From positions 248,001-312,000 of the forward strand of contig NZ_WKLH01000001.1 of NCBI RefSeq assembly GCF_010882175.1: 64,000 nucleotides of DNA, written 5' to 3'. Both the position numbers and the translations under genes were made by a program. Source of the DNA: Mangrovibacterium lignilyticum (GTDB lineage Bacteria; Bacteroidota; Bacteroidia; Bacteroidales; Prolixibacteraceae). This document shows, one piece after another, positions 30,672 to 39,167 of this stretch. Position 1 is the stretch's first letter. Each line of letters begins with the position of its first letter. The notes under the pieces are model-generated. The model saw nothing but the letters and a program-made list of their open reading frames with translations. It was not told the DNA's origin and made no database searches.

Positions 30672-32354
30672 ATGATAAAAAAAATTAGTCTTGTTTCCTT
30701 TGCCTTAGCGTTTTTGTCCGTGCAGGTCTTTGCATGCACCAACTTCCTGATCACCAAAGGAGCATCGGCCGATGGTTCAACCATGATTACCTATGCCGCC
30801 GATTCGCACGAATTATATGGCGAATTGTATTACCAACCTGCCGCCGACCATCCCGACGGAGCCATGCGCGACATCCATGAATGGGACACCGGCAAGTTTC
30901 TGGGACGTATTCCGGAAATTGCCCATACCTACAGTGTTGTTGGTAATATGAACGAACATCAGTTGGCAATTGGTGAAACAACTTTTGGCGGTCGCGAGGA
31001 ACTGGCTTCACAGGAAGGTGCGATTATGGATTACGGAAGCCTGATTTACGTCACATTGCAACGGGCAAAAACAGCCCGCGAAGCCATTGAGGTGATGACT
31101 GATTTAGTTGATGAATACGGCTACTACAGCAGTGGCGAGTCCTTTTCTGTTTCCGATGCGAATGAAGCCTGGATTTTAGAGCTGATTGGCAAAGGTGAAG
31201 GCGAACGTGGCGCTGTTTGGGTGGCCATGCGCATCCCTGACGGTTATATTTCAGGACATGCCAACCAGGCACGTATTACAACGTTCCCGCTGAACGACTC
31301 AGACAACTGCCTGTATTCGAAAGATGTTATTTCGTTTGCGCGGGAAAAAGGATGGTTTGATGGTAAAAACAAAGACTTCAGCTTTTCTGATGTTTATGCA
31401 CCGGTCGACTTTGGCGGAGCAAGATTTTGCGATGCACGCATCTGGGCCGGGTTCAACAAGGTTGCTTCTGGAATGGATCAATATACGGAATACGTAAAAG
31501 GAGATGTGGAACACGGAGGTGAAAATAATTTTCCAACCAACCGCATGCCACTTTGGGTGAAGCCCGACAATAAACTGACCGTGAAAGATGTCATGAACAT
31601 GATGCGTGACCACTTTGAGGGTACAGAACTGGACATGACGCAAGATCTGGGAGCAGGCCCTTACAAATTGCCTTACCGCTGGAGAGGGCTAACCTGGAAA
31701 GTTGATTCGGTTGAATACTGCAACGAACGCGCTATTTCCACCCAGCAAACCGGCTTTTCATTTGTCGCCCAATCGCGCTCCTGGTTACCCGATCCGATTG
31801 GCGGAATCTTTTGGTTTGGCGTTGATGATACTTACAGCACTTGCTATGCCCCCATGTATTGCGGAATTACAGAAACCCCGGAATGTTTCCGTGTTGGCAA
31901 CGGCGATATGCTAACCTACTCTCCCACTTCTGCATTCTGGACGTTCAACAAAGTAACCAACTTTACCTACCTGCGTTACGATCTCATGATTAAGCACGTT
32001 CAGGCAACACAAGCTTCTATTGAAAGTAAATTTATTGAATATACACCGGCGATTGATCAAGCAGCCCAGATGCTGTACGAAAAATCAGGGGCTGAAAAAG
32101 CACGCGAATTCCTGACGACTTATTCTGATAATGAAGCCAACAACATGACCGCTCAGTGGGAAAAGCTCTTTGAATATTTACTGGTGAAATATATCGATGG
32201 CAACGTAAAAAAAGATAACGACGGTAAATTTGTACGGAACGAATATGGTTTGCCGGCAGCGCCAGACCAGCCCGGTTATCCGGAATGGTGGTACGATGCC
32301 ATTGTGAAAAGTACCGGCGATCATTTCAAAGTTAATGGCGAGGCTGGTCATTAA
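30672..32354 (+). CDS. C69-family (PepD-like) dipeptidase, exported
   Basis: 560 residues. Seen: signal peptide ending FACTNF, so that Cys 22 becomes the N-terminal residue of the mature protein; this cysteine is the catalytic nucleophile of the Ntn-hydrolase-type C69 family. The motif CTNFLITKGASADGSTMI (22-39) and the family blocks ETTFGGREE, EAWILELIGKG and GHANQARI follow. Known: C69 enzymes cleave dipeptides with broad specificity. The signal peptide suggests action in the periplasm or outside, feeding amino-acid uptake. It stands alone: a 261-base gap lies before it and rplS follows with its own promoter. Confidence 0.93.
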   Translation: MIKKISLVSFALAFLSVQVFACTNFLITKGASADGSTMITYAADSHELYGELYYQPAADHPDGAMRDIHEWDTGKFLGRIPEIAHTYSVVGNMNEHQLAIGETTFGGREELASQEGAIMDYGSLIYVTLQRAKTAREAIEVMTDLVDEYGYYSSGESFSVSDANEAWILELIGKGEGERGAVWVAMRIPDGYISGHANQARITTFPLNDSDNCLYSKDVISFAREKGWFDGKNKDFSFSDVYAPVDFGGARFCDARIWAGFNKVASGMDQYTEYVKGDVEHGGENNFPTNRMPLWVKPDNKLTVKDVMNMMRDHFEGTELDMTQDLGAGPYKLPYRWRGLTWKVDSVEYCNERAISTQQTGFSFVAQSRSWLPDPIGGIFWFGVDDTYSTCYAPMYCGITETPECFRVGNGDMLTYSPTSAFWTFNKVTNFTYLRYDLMIKHVQATQASIESKFIEYTPAIDQAAQMLYEKSGAEKAREFLTTYSDNEANNMTAQWEKLFEYLLVKYIDGNVKKDNDGKFVRNEYGLPAAPDQPGYPEWWYDAIVKSTGDHFKVNGEAGH

Positions 32355-32420
32355 GCCTCCAAATAAGTTGATTACAGCCCAAATGACATCAAAATTATTC
32401 TTCATAATTAGCGGGAAAGT

Positions 32421-32450
32421 TTTGATCGGATTTATTTTTTACTAATTTTG
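32421..32450 (+). promoter_or_regulatory. rplS promoter
   Basis: TTTG at 32421-32424, 18 bases, then TAATTTTG (32443-32450), a full TAnnTTTG box. The leader to the rplS start is about 60 bases. Confidence 0.6.
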
Positions 32451-32514
32451 CGCCAAATTCAAGCAATCTCTTATACTTAACGCAGTGTAATATTGCCACT
32501 TAAAATAGAAAAAA

Positions 32515-32868
32515 ATGGACTTAATTAAAGTAGCAGAAAACGCATTCGCCAGCGAAAAATTGGCAACATTGCCAAAATTCGGCGCGGGTGACACGATTAC
32601 TGTTCACTACAAAATTGTAGAAGGTAGCAAGGAACGTATCCAGGACTTTCGTGGCGTAGTGATTCAGGTAAAAGGAACTGGGGTTACAAAAACATTTACC
32701 GTTCGCAAAATGTCCGGTAACGTAGGTGTTGAACGTATCTTCCCATTGTCTTCACCATTTATTGATGGTATTGACATCAACAAAAAAGGTAGTGTACGTC
32801 GTAAGCGTATTTTCTATCTGCGTAGCCTTACTGGTAAAAAAGCCAGAATCAAAGAAAAAAGAAGTTAA
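32515..32868 (+). CDS. rplS: 50S ribosomal protein L19
   Basis: 117 residues, the normal L19 length. Seen: the L19 SH3-like core (FGAGDTITVHYKIVEGSKER, QDFRGVVIQ, TFTVRKMSGNVGVERIFPL) and the basic tail VRRKRIFYLRSLTGKKARIKEKR. L19 sits at the 30S-50S interface. The gene is monocistronic here, between its own promoter and terminator; rimM and trmD, its partners in many bacteria, are absent. Confidence 0.98.
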   Translation: MDLIKVAENAFASEKLATLPKFGAGDTITVHYKIVEGSKERIQDFRGVVIQVKGTGVTKTFTVRKMSGNVGVERIFPLSSPFIDGIDINKKGSVRRKRIFYLRSLTGKKARIKEKRS

Positions 32869-32887
32869 TTTCAACTTTGAGTATATC

Positions 32888-32916
32888 AAAAAGGTCTCCA
32901 ATCGGAGGCCTTTTTT
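32888..32916 (+). terminator. rplS terminator
   Basis: AAAAAGGTCTCC (32888-32899), loop AATC, GGAGGCCTTTTT (32904-32915) with one G-T pair and a T-run. It is 20 bases after the rplS stop. Confidence 0.9.
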
Positions 32917-33017
32917 TATAGCTATATTTCCGGAATCTCAAAAGCAGAACGGAATCGTGATAAAAATCAAATATTTTTGAGCTAACATAGTCTATTTTCG
33001 TTCAAAATTTTAACCAT

Positions 33018-33941
33018 ATGCCTTTCCTCCAAAAAGAAAAAATTTTCAGTTTCAACTGGTTTAAAGATTACAGCTTTATAACCATTGGTTCTTTTATCCT
33101 GGCCGTGGGATTTGTGTACTTCATTTCACCCCACAAAATCGTTCCCGGTGGTCTTTTCGGTGTTGCCATTGTTGTGCACTACATCACCAAAGGCATGTTT
33201 GAACTTTGGCCCGATGGTTTTCCGATTGGTTTATTCAGCCTCCTGGTCAACATTCCGCTAACACTTGCCGGAATAAAAATCTTAGGTCCCCGCTTTGGTG
33301 TAAAAACCGTGGTGGGCTTTGTATTGAGTTCGGTTTTCATCGACCTGATTACTTATCTTCGGGTTAACAGTGAAGCACCGTTGGTTAACGACGTTTTACT
33401 TTCCTGTATTTTCGGAGGTGTTTTAATTGGCATTGGCACGGGTTTAATCTTCAAATCCCGGGCAACTTCAGGAGGTTCCGACATTATCGCCATGATCATT
33501 GCCAGGTACACCGGCATGCAATTGGGCCAATTAATGATCTACGTCGATTCTGTAATTGTACTTTTGGGCCTGGCGGCCTTTCAGGATTGGCAAATTCCAT
33601 TGTACTCATGGCTTGTTATCTATATCAGTGGAAAGGCGATCGATGTGACATTGGAAGGTGTTAGTTACAACAAGGCGTTGTTTATCATCTCAGCCAGACA
33701 CGAAGAAATAAAGCAAAAAATTCTTGTTGACCTTGAACGAGGCGGAACATACTTCCAGGGCAGAGGGATGTTCACCAACGAGGAAAAGCAAATCATTTAT
33801 ACGGTAGTCAGCCGACGGGAGGTCGCTATTCTTGAGAAGTTTATCAGTGATGTTGACCCCGACGCCTTTATAACAATCATGGATACCCGTGAAATTTTGG
33901 GAGAAGGCTTTCAATCTATTAAACTAAAAGTTGAATCTTAG
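33018..33941 (+). CDS. YitT-family integral membrane protein (DUF161 + DUF2179)
   Basis: 307 residues. Seen: about five to six membrane helices in residues 15-200 (ITIGSFILAVGFVYFISPHKIVPGG; FGGVLIGIGTGLIFKSRATSGGSDIIAM), the GG-S-G-type family signature in the last helix pair, then a soluble C-terminal DUF2179 domain (about 205-300, KALFIISARHEEIKQKI to DPDAFITIMDTREILGEGF). Known: YitT proteins are widespread and their transport role is unproven. It is followed after 21 bases by the long inverted repeat at 33963-34009. A second DUF2179-containing protein of another family is at 40885-41454. Confidence 0.92.
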   Translation: MPFLQKEKIFSFNWFKDYSFITIGSFILAVGFVYFISPHKIVPGGLFGVAIVVHYITKGMFELWPDGFPIGLFSLLVNIPLTLAGIKILGPRFGVKTVVGFVLSSVFIDLITYLRVNSEAPLVNDVLLSCIFGGVLIGIGTGLIFKSRATSGGSDIIAMIIARYTGMQLGQLMIYVDSVIVLLGLAAFQDWQIPLYSWLVIYISGKAIDVTLEGVSYNKALFIISARHEEIKQKILVDLERGGTYFQGRGMFTNEEKQIIYTVVSRREVAILEKFISDVDPDAFITIMDTREILGEGFQSIKLKVES

Positions 33942-33962
33942 CAGCAGGATTTTGTAAAATTA

Positions 33963-34009
33963 GCATTTGCGTTGATTCAAATTTTATAAATTTGAATCAA
34001 CGCAAATGC
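33963..34009. repeat. Near-perfect 47-base palindrome (22-bp arms, 3-base loop)
   Basis: The left arm (33963-33984) begins GCATTTGCGTTG and is the exact reverse complement of the right arm (33988-34009), which ends CAACGCAAATGC; the loop is TAT. No T-tract follows on either strand. It lies 21 bases after the YitT-family stop and 15 bases before the patatin start, so it would form a very stable hairpin in any joint transcript. Confidence 0.85.
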
Positions 34010-34024
34010 CCAATCCTGAAAACA

Positions 34025-36325
34025 ATGAAATACCTTGTCTCATCGCTATTTCTCATTCTGATTAGCTTTTCATTATCAGCACAAAAAGTCGCTGTCGTTT
34101 TGAGTGGCGGTGGTGCTAAGGGGCTTGCACATATCGGTGTCATCCGGGCATTGGAAGAAAATAACATTCCTATTGACTATATCGCGGGAACCTCGATGGG
34201 AGCAATTGTTGCGGGATTGTATGCTGCAGGCTACTCGCCAGACGAGATGGAGGAGTTGTTTAAATCAAACCAATTCAAATTCTGGTCAACAGGAAAAATT
34301 GAAGAAGAGCATCGGTTTTTCTACACCAAACTCGATGAAACGCCATCGTGGATGAGCCTCGACCTTGAAAAGCGGAATGACAAATTAAAGATTTCACTGC
34401 CGACAAACATCATCCCTGAAGCACAAATGGACTTTGCATTTATGGAATTGTTTGCGACTACAAACGCGGCATGCAATTATGATTTCAACAAACTATTTGT
34501 TCCCTTCTTTTGTGTTGCAACCGATGTTTATAACAGCAAAGAGGTCCAGTTAAGTGCGGGCGATATGGGGGAAGCTGTCCGGGCATCAATGACCATTCCC
34601 TTCTACTTTAAACCAATCGAGATCGACAGCACACTGGTTTTCGACGGAGGGCTGATCAATAACTTCCCGGCCAAGAATGCCCTCGAAACGTTCAATCCGG
34701 ATATTGTCATCGGCCACAAAGTCGCCAATAATGCTTCGAAACCAGACGAAGACGACATCATGGCCCAGGTCGAAAACCTGATGATGAGAAAAACGGACTA
34801 TGAAATACCGGATGATAAAGGCATTTTGATTGAATCGACTTTCGACGAAATTGGTCTACTCGACTTCGACAAAATAGACATCATTGCAGAAGCCGGATAT
34901 GAACACACCAATTTTCTGATCGACAGCATAAAGGCAAGAATACCCCGACGGGTTCCGATCGAAGAAGTTACCAAACGACGGGAAGAGTTTAACAAACGAA
35001 AACCGGAACTGAAATTTAAGAATATTCAGGTTGAAGGTGTCCGCAATCCACTGCACCGAAAGTTTTTGATTCAAAGCATCAAACACCGGTCAGAAACAAT
35101 TGATCTGGAAGAATTTCGGACTCAATACTTTAAACTGCTTGCTGCCCCGCAGATAAAAGCTATCCGTCCGATTTCAATTTACAATCCCGAAACAGGATAT
35201 TTCGATCTGTACCTGAAGGTAAAACCGGGCAAACCAATGGAAGTCCAGTTTGGGGGGAATGTTGCATCAAAACCAATTAACCAAGGCTTCTTAAGTCTTG
35301 ATTACAGATTTCTAAAAAACAGTGCTTTTACAGTTAGCACCAACATCTATTTTGGTCGTTTTTACAGCTCATTTAAAGTTGGCGGAAGAATTGATTTTCC
35401 GAGCCAGCGTCCATTCTACTTTTCCAGCTATCTAACCTTTAACAGGTGGGATTACTATTCCAATGAAAGCGACTTCCTGTTCGAGGATGTTTTGCCACCA
35501 ATTGTTATTTCCGATGAAAACAGTTTTCGCTTTGAAGTAGGAACTCCCGTTGGAACCAAGGGAAAATTAATGCTCCGAAGCAGTTTTAGCGACTCTTCTG
35601 AGAAATATTACCTGGCAGGTATTGTCTTGAGAGATTATGAACAGGACCAAACCAACTTTAATACTTTTTCATCGCAATTGGTTTTTGAAGAAAATTCGTT
35701 CAACTTCGCACAATATGCAGACGAAGGCATCGCTTCTGAGGTTGGAATAACATACGTAGACGGTGAAGAAGATTTTACGCCGGGGACCATTTTATCGGAA
35801 GATTACGACATTCCGTCTGAGAAGCATACACACTCGTTTTGGAAAGTGCATGGCCTTTACGACAAATATTTCGATCTGGGGCGATCACTGACACTGGGTG
35901 TTTATGGTGAAGGAGCTTTTACGAACAAAAAATTGTTTTCAAACTACTATTCGACCATGTTAACTGCCCCCACCTTCAGCCCTACTCCTTTCAGTAAAAC
36001 ACTTATTATGGAGGATTTCAGAGCTAATAAATTTGTAGGTGGAGGATTGAAAACGATATTCAAACTAGGCGATCAACTTCACCTAAGGCTAGAGGGATAT
36101 GGCTTTCTGCCGATTCGGAAAATTGTACAAGCGGAGGGAAATATTACCGCAGAGTATGAAAATTTCACTTTTTCAAATACCAAATTGATGGGTTTGGGAG
36201 GAGTTGTCTACCACACTGGCCTGGGCCCGGTAAGTTTTACAGCAAACTACCTGCAAAACGAAAACACCAGGTGGTACCTGGTGTTTAGCTTTGGATATGT
36301 TTTATTTAATAAACGCGGTTATTAA
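34025..36325 (+). CDS. Patatin-like phospholipase with C-terminal outer-membrane barrel (PlpD-like)
   Basis: 766 residues from ATG 34025; an upstream TTG at 33992 lies inside the inverted repeat and would spoil the signal peptide MKYLVSSLFLILISFSLSAQ. Seen: patatin domain (about 22-215) with oxyanion GGGAKG, nucleophile elbow GTSMGA and catalytic DGG in VFDGGLINNFP; a POTRA-like region (about 320-395, LKFKNIQVEGVRNPLHRKFL); and a barrel (about 400-766) ending FSFGYVLFNKRGY. Known: this layout is the type Vd self-exporting phospholipase and its relatives, in which a BamA/TamA-like barrel carries the lipase. The Ser-Asp dyad is intact. Inferred: an outer-membrane lipid hydrolase; whether the lipase faces the periplasm or the surface is open. 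Confidence 0.92.
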   Translation: MKYLVSSLFLILISFSLSAQKVAVVLSGGGAKGLAHIGVIRALEENNIPIDYIAGTSMGAIVAGLYAAGYSPDEMEELFKSNQFKFWSTGKIEEEHRFFYTKLDETPSWMSLDLEKRNDKLKISLPTNIIPEAQMDFAFMELFATTNAACNYDFNKLFVPFFCVATDVYNSKEVQLSAGDMGEAVRASMTIPFYFKPIEIDSTLVFDGGLINNFPAKNALETFNPDIVIGHKVANNASKPDEDDIMAQVENLMMRKTDYEIPDDKGILIESTFDEIGLLDFDKIDIIAEAGYEHTNFLIDSIKARIPRRVPIEEVTKRREEFNKRKPELKFKNIQVEGVRNPLHRKFLIQSIKHRSETIDLEEFRTQYFKLLAAPQIKAIRPISIYNPETGYFDLYLKVKPGKPMEVQFGGNVASKPINQGFLSLDYRFLKNSAFTVSTNIYFGRFYSSFKVGGRIDFPSQRPFYFSSYLTFNRWDYYSNESDFLFEDVLPPIVISDENSFRFEVGTPVGTKGKLMLRSSFSDSSEKYYLAGIVLRDYEQDQTNFNTFSSQLVFEENSFNFAQYADEGIASEVGITYVDGEEDFTPGTILSEDYDIPSEKHTHSFWKVHGLYDKYFDLGRSLTLGVYGEGAFTNKKLFSNYYSTMLTAPTFSPTPFSKTLIMEDFRANKFVGGGLKTIFKLGDQLHLRLEGYGFLPIRKIVQAEGNITAEYENFTFSNTKLMGLGGVVYHTGLGPVSFTANYLQNENTRWYLVFSFGYVLFNKRGY

Positions 36326-36329
36326 CCGC
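36315..36329. repeat. Small palindrome at the meeting point of two convergent genes
   Basis: GCGGTTA (36315-36321), T, TAACCGC (36323-36329), overlapping the patatin stop codon. It may be a weak two-way terminator, since T-rich sequence (36342-36352) follows on the plus strand. Confidence 0.4.
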
Positions 36330-36342
36330 TCTATTCTCAAGT

Positions 36343-37794
36343 TTATTTTTTTCTATACAAACGGACCCAGTCTACTTCGAAATAGTGAGGTAACTCCCGT
36401 GGCGGCTCCACAACAATTGAACTCATATTAATCCGAAGCGGCGCATCAGGTACCGACTGTTGAACGCTGTAAATTTCGTGGTTGTTAATTTTCCAGCAAA
36501 TGCGACCTTGTCCCCATTCGATTCTGAAAATGTAAAAATGTCCGGCTGCTAAGCCTTTCAATGATTCACTCTGAGAACCTTTGTCTTCACTGACACCAAA
36601 CTGGCAAACAGTTCCGGATTCCAACAAATTCAAACGAAAGCTATTCTTATCGTCCGACAAATAGAACAAGTCGACCAACTGCTTATTGGGCTGGTATTTG
36701 ATTTTGGCTTCTAAGACACCGCTTTTCACTTTGTAGCTTTGTGCACTATTCAACAAACCTGCCGAATAATCGAAACTTACCGGATTGAAACCAATCGGGA
36801 AATTCCAAACCAAAGAATCCGTCTTCTCCTGCTTCACGGCCAACTTCAGGAAGCTATTGGTCTGTAATATGTTTTCCCCGTTGGTGTATGCCTGCAAATC
36901 ACCGGCTTTGGAGAAGTTTTTACCAACCGTATTTTCCGCCATCGGACTAATTGATTTCCATTTACTCCCATCCAACTGGCCTTCTTCAAAATGATCTTCC
37001 AACAACAATTCATGATTCTGGAAAAACTGAAACTCATTCGATTTTTTGTATTTCTCAAAAACCTGGAAACGAGGTTCATTTTTCAACTCCATATAAGTCT
37101 TTTCCTTTTGAAATGCCGCCGTTTTTTCCCAGCGATTGTCATCCTCAAGAAAAGCCTTACGCATTTCGAATGCTTCCGACTCAACCTCAGCTTTTAACTC
37201 TTCATAGCGAACCCGTTTAGGAGAGTTTACCATCTCCTTGTAATTTTTATACATTTTACTGCCCGGAAATTCTTTCCAAAAAAGAACATCTTCTGATTTT
37301 GACAACTTCTGGAAAGTCTCATACTTCTGATAAGTCGCCGTCTCTTCAAATACCTCGGATCCGCCCTTGCCCTGTTTGGCTTTAAAGTTTGCCTTTTCCT
37401 CTTCGTATTTCGCACTTTGAATGAAATCCCTCAGAGCTACAAACTCTCGAATATTTTCACTTTGATCCAACAATTGATATTTTTGGAAATCGGCTGAGCT
37501 CTGAGTCACATAAAAATCCTTCAGCTGCGAATCTTTTTCCAATTTCTGGTATTCACTGATCAGCTTAGACTCCGGACTTCCGGCAAACTTAAGCGCTTTT
37601 GTTTCGGAACGCTCTTTTTTGAAAGCTTCAGAATTTACATAGTGATCCAATTCCAGGTACAACTTCAGATCTTCCGACTCCTGAATCGATTCATACACCT
37701 GAAAATCAGCCCACAAACTATCTCGTTTGCTTTCTACCTTTGGCGTATTTTTAAGCCCTTTGAAAGTGCTGAGAAAAAAGAGTTTAAATGACAT
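36343..37794 (-). CDS. Protein with helical repeats and a C-terminal GH16/lectin-like domain; function unknown
   Basis: 483 residues, no signal peptide. Residues about 20-265 are charged and helical, built of imperfect units of about 30-40 residues with a pattern like F-Q-K-Y-x-x-L followed by S-x-x-F (ADFQKYQLLDQSENIREF; ATYQKYETFQKLSKSEDVLFW; AAFQKEKTYMELKNEPRF; PRFQVFEKYKKSNEFQFF). Residues about 270-483 resemble the concanavalin-like fold of GH16 (LLEDHFEEGQLDGSKW, then VKSGVLEAKIKYQPNK, and a final YFEVDWVRLYRK). The GH16 catalytic pattern ExDxxE is not seen where expected after the LEAKIK strand. I infer a binding protein rather than an enzyme. It converges on the patatin gene and diverges from 37921. 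Confidence 0.7.
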   Translation of the reverse strand: MSFKLFFLSTFKGLKNTPKVESKRDSLWADFQVYESIQESEDLKLYLELDHYVNSEAFKKERSETKALKFAGSPESKLISEYQKLEKDSQLKDFYVTQSSADFQKYQLLDQSENIREFVALRDFIQSAKYEEEKANFKAKQGKGGSEVFEETATYQKYETFQKLSKSEDVLFWKEFPGSKMYKNYKEMVNSPKRVRYEELKAEVESEAFEMRKAFLEDDNRWEKTAAFQKEKTYMELKNEPRFQVFEKYKKSNEFQFFQNHELLLEDHFEEGQLDGSKWKSISPMAENTVGKNFSKAGDLQAYTNGENILQTNSFLKLAVKQEKTDSLVWNFPIGFNPVSFDYSAGLLNSAQSYKVKSGVLEAKIKYQPNKQLVDLFYLSDDKNSFRLNLLESGTVCQFGVSEDKGSQSESLKGLAAGHFYIFRIEWGQGRICWKINNHEIYSVQQSVPDAPLRINMSSIVVEPPRELPHYFEVDWVRLYRKK

Positions 37795-37920
37795 CTTATG
37801 TGATTTTAGATACGTTTTAGTTCTGTTAAAAATATATAATAAAAATATACTTAGCGACTTTTTTCAGTTCTCCCCGAAAAAGATTATTTTCATCTCGAAA
37901 TTTAAAAATGCAAGCTCAAT

Positions 37921-39027
37921 ATGAAAGTCAAAAGAATCTATCTGCAATTCTTATTGATCTTTAGTCTTTTCATCTCAACCCCGGTTTTTGCCCAGAACTT
38001 TTTCAATACAGACTATGACCCGGCAAAAACTTACATTCTATTAACACACCCCACTGTTGAGAACATCGAAAAAATCCGTTACTTGATCGATCAACGTCTA
38101 TTATTTGTAGGTGAAACGGAATTTATTGGAATTTATTTTTACGCTGAACGATACGATTACTCACAAACAATCAGATATATCAGGGACAACAACCTTGATA
38201 AATTTCATTTACAACGACTTACGGGCACTTTGACGATCGATAATATTTTTGAGCCAAACGATTTCACAAATAATTTCGATATCATGTTTAGCCAGTCAAA
38301 AGGTATACTGCTGTTTGGAGGAACAGATATCCAGCCTGAAATTTATGGTGAAACTAAAACACTTTCTGAAGTGACCGATCCGGAAAGACACCTGATGGAA
38401 CTGTCCTTTGTGTTTCATTTGTTAGGAAGCAACAAGAACCCCAACTTCACACCTTTTCTGGAGCGTAATCCCAAATATTTCGTGATTGGGTTTGACCTTG
38501 GTATGCAAACTATGAACGTAGCAACCGGGGGAACAATGATACAGGATATTCCGACAGAACTATACAATGCAAAAACACCACAAGAAATAGTTCAGCTGAA
38601 CCGCGACGATATTCACCGAAATTACTGGCAGGAAATTTTTGACAATCCGCAGTTGATGCCATACAATTTTCATCCATTGCGACTGGAAATTGGGAGCTTT
38701 TTCCAAACGGAGGTCCATTGGAACAAAAACAATATCTCCCCCAAAGTGCTGAGTAACCATCATCAGTCAGTTGAGAATTTGAATGATTGTTGGGAAATAA
38801 CGGCCCGTTCGATGGATGGAAAAGTAATTGAGGGAATCCGTCATAAGAAATATCCCAATGTTTTCGGCGTGCAATTCCTGCCGGATGAGCCGGGTTTGTT
38901 TGAAGAGAAGGGGCAATTCAAATTTGCGCCTCGCGATGTCGCCGAAAGCTATTATCAAATCATTGGCAAAGACGGCTATAAGTTTCATAAACTCTTTTGG
39001 AAACGGATTTCGAAAGCAGCCAATTAA
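37921..39027 (+). CDS. Secreted class-I glutamine amidotransferase-like (C26) protein lacking the catalytic triad
   Basis: 368 residues with signal peptide (1-25, cut after PVFAQ). Seen: a non-family N-terminal part (about 26-120) and then a C26-type domain: GILLFGGTDIQPEIYGE (128-144), FVIGFDLGMQTMNVATGGTMIQDI (187-210), LSNHHQSVENL (277-287) and EGIRHKKYPNVFGVQFLPDE (304-323). Compared with the PuuD-type consensus (LGICRGMQ, GVQWHPE), the nucleophile Cys is Asp 192, the His is Leu 320 and the Glu is Asp 322. The fold signatures are kept but all three triad positions are changed. Known C26 enzymes hydrolyse gamma-glutamyl bonds in the cytoplasm; this one is exported. I infer a non-hydrolytic binding protein. 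It is the last gene before prfC. Confidence 0.8.
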   Translation: MKVKRIYLQFLLIFSLFISTPVFAQNFFNTDYDPAKTYILLTHPTVENIEKIRYLIDQRLLFVGETEFIGIYFYAERYDYSQTIRYIRDNNLDKFHLQRLTGTLTIDNIFEPNDFTNNFDIMFSQSKGILLFGGTDIQPEIYGETKTLSEVTDPERHLMELSFVFHLLGSNKNPNFTPFLERNPKYFVIGFDLGMQTMNVATGGTMIQDIPTELYNAKTPQEIVQLNRDDIHRNYWQEIFDNPQLMPYNFHPLRLEIGSFFQTEVHWNKNNISPKVLSNHHQSVENLNDCWEITARSMDGKVIEGIRHKKYPNVFGVQFLPDEPGLFEEKGQFKFAPRDVAESYYQIIGKDGYKFHKLFWKRISKAAN

Positions 39028-39065
39028 TGACCGCTTGATTCTGCAACAAATTCTTTAAAAAATTC

Positions 39066-39073
39066 TATTTTTG
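39066..39073 (+). promoter_or_regulatory. -7 box before prfC
   Basis: TATTTTTG matches TAnnTTTG, 95 bases before the prfC start. The nearest upstream TTG (39035-39037) is spaced 28 bases away, longer than usual. Confidence 0.4.
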
Positions 39074-39167
39074 CAGCTCCAAATTTTGGGCTTAAAATAA
39101 CTCTGCTTCAATTTTACATCGAAACAAGGTTTTCAGAGCGGAGAAAAGCAAAAATAAATTACCATTT

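Noticed and set aside
33963-34009. Rho-independent terminator of the YitT-family gene
   Set aside because: The stem is long but no T-run follows on either strand.
33992-34024. Upstream TTG start for the patatin protein
   Set aside because: It lies in the right arm of the palindrome and would put 11 polar residues before a good signal peptide that starts at 34025.
36262-36286. 11-bp inverted repeat AAACACCAGGT/ACCTGGTGTTT as a regulatory element
   Set aside because: It is inside the patatin coding sequence near its end, where it encodes a normal barrel strand; no T-run follows.
36343-37794. Calling this gene a GH16 glucanase
   Set aside because: No ExDxxE active-site pattern and no signal peptide were seen; only the lectin-like fold is supported.
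37921-39027. Calling this gene an active gamma-glutamyl-GABA hydrolase
   Set aside because: The fold signatures fit, but Cys, His and Glu of the triad are Asp, Leu and Asp.
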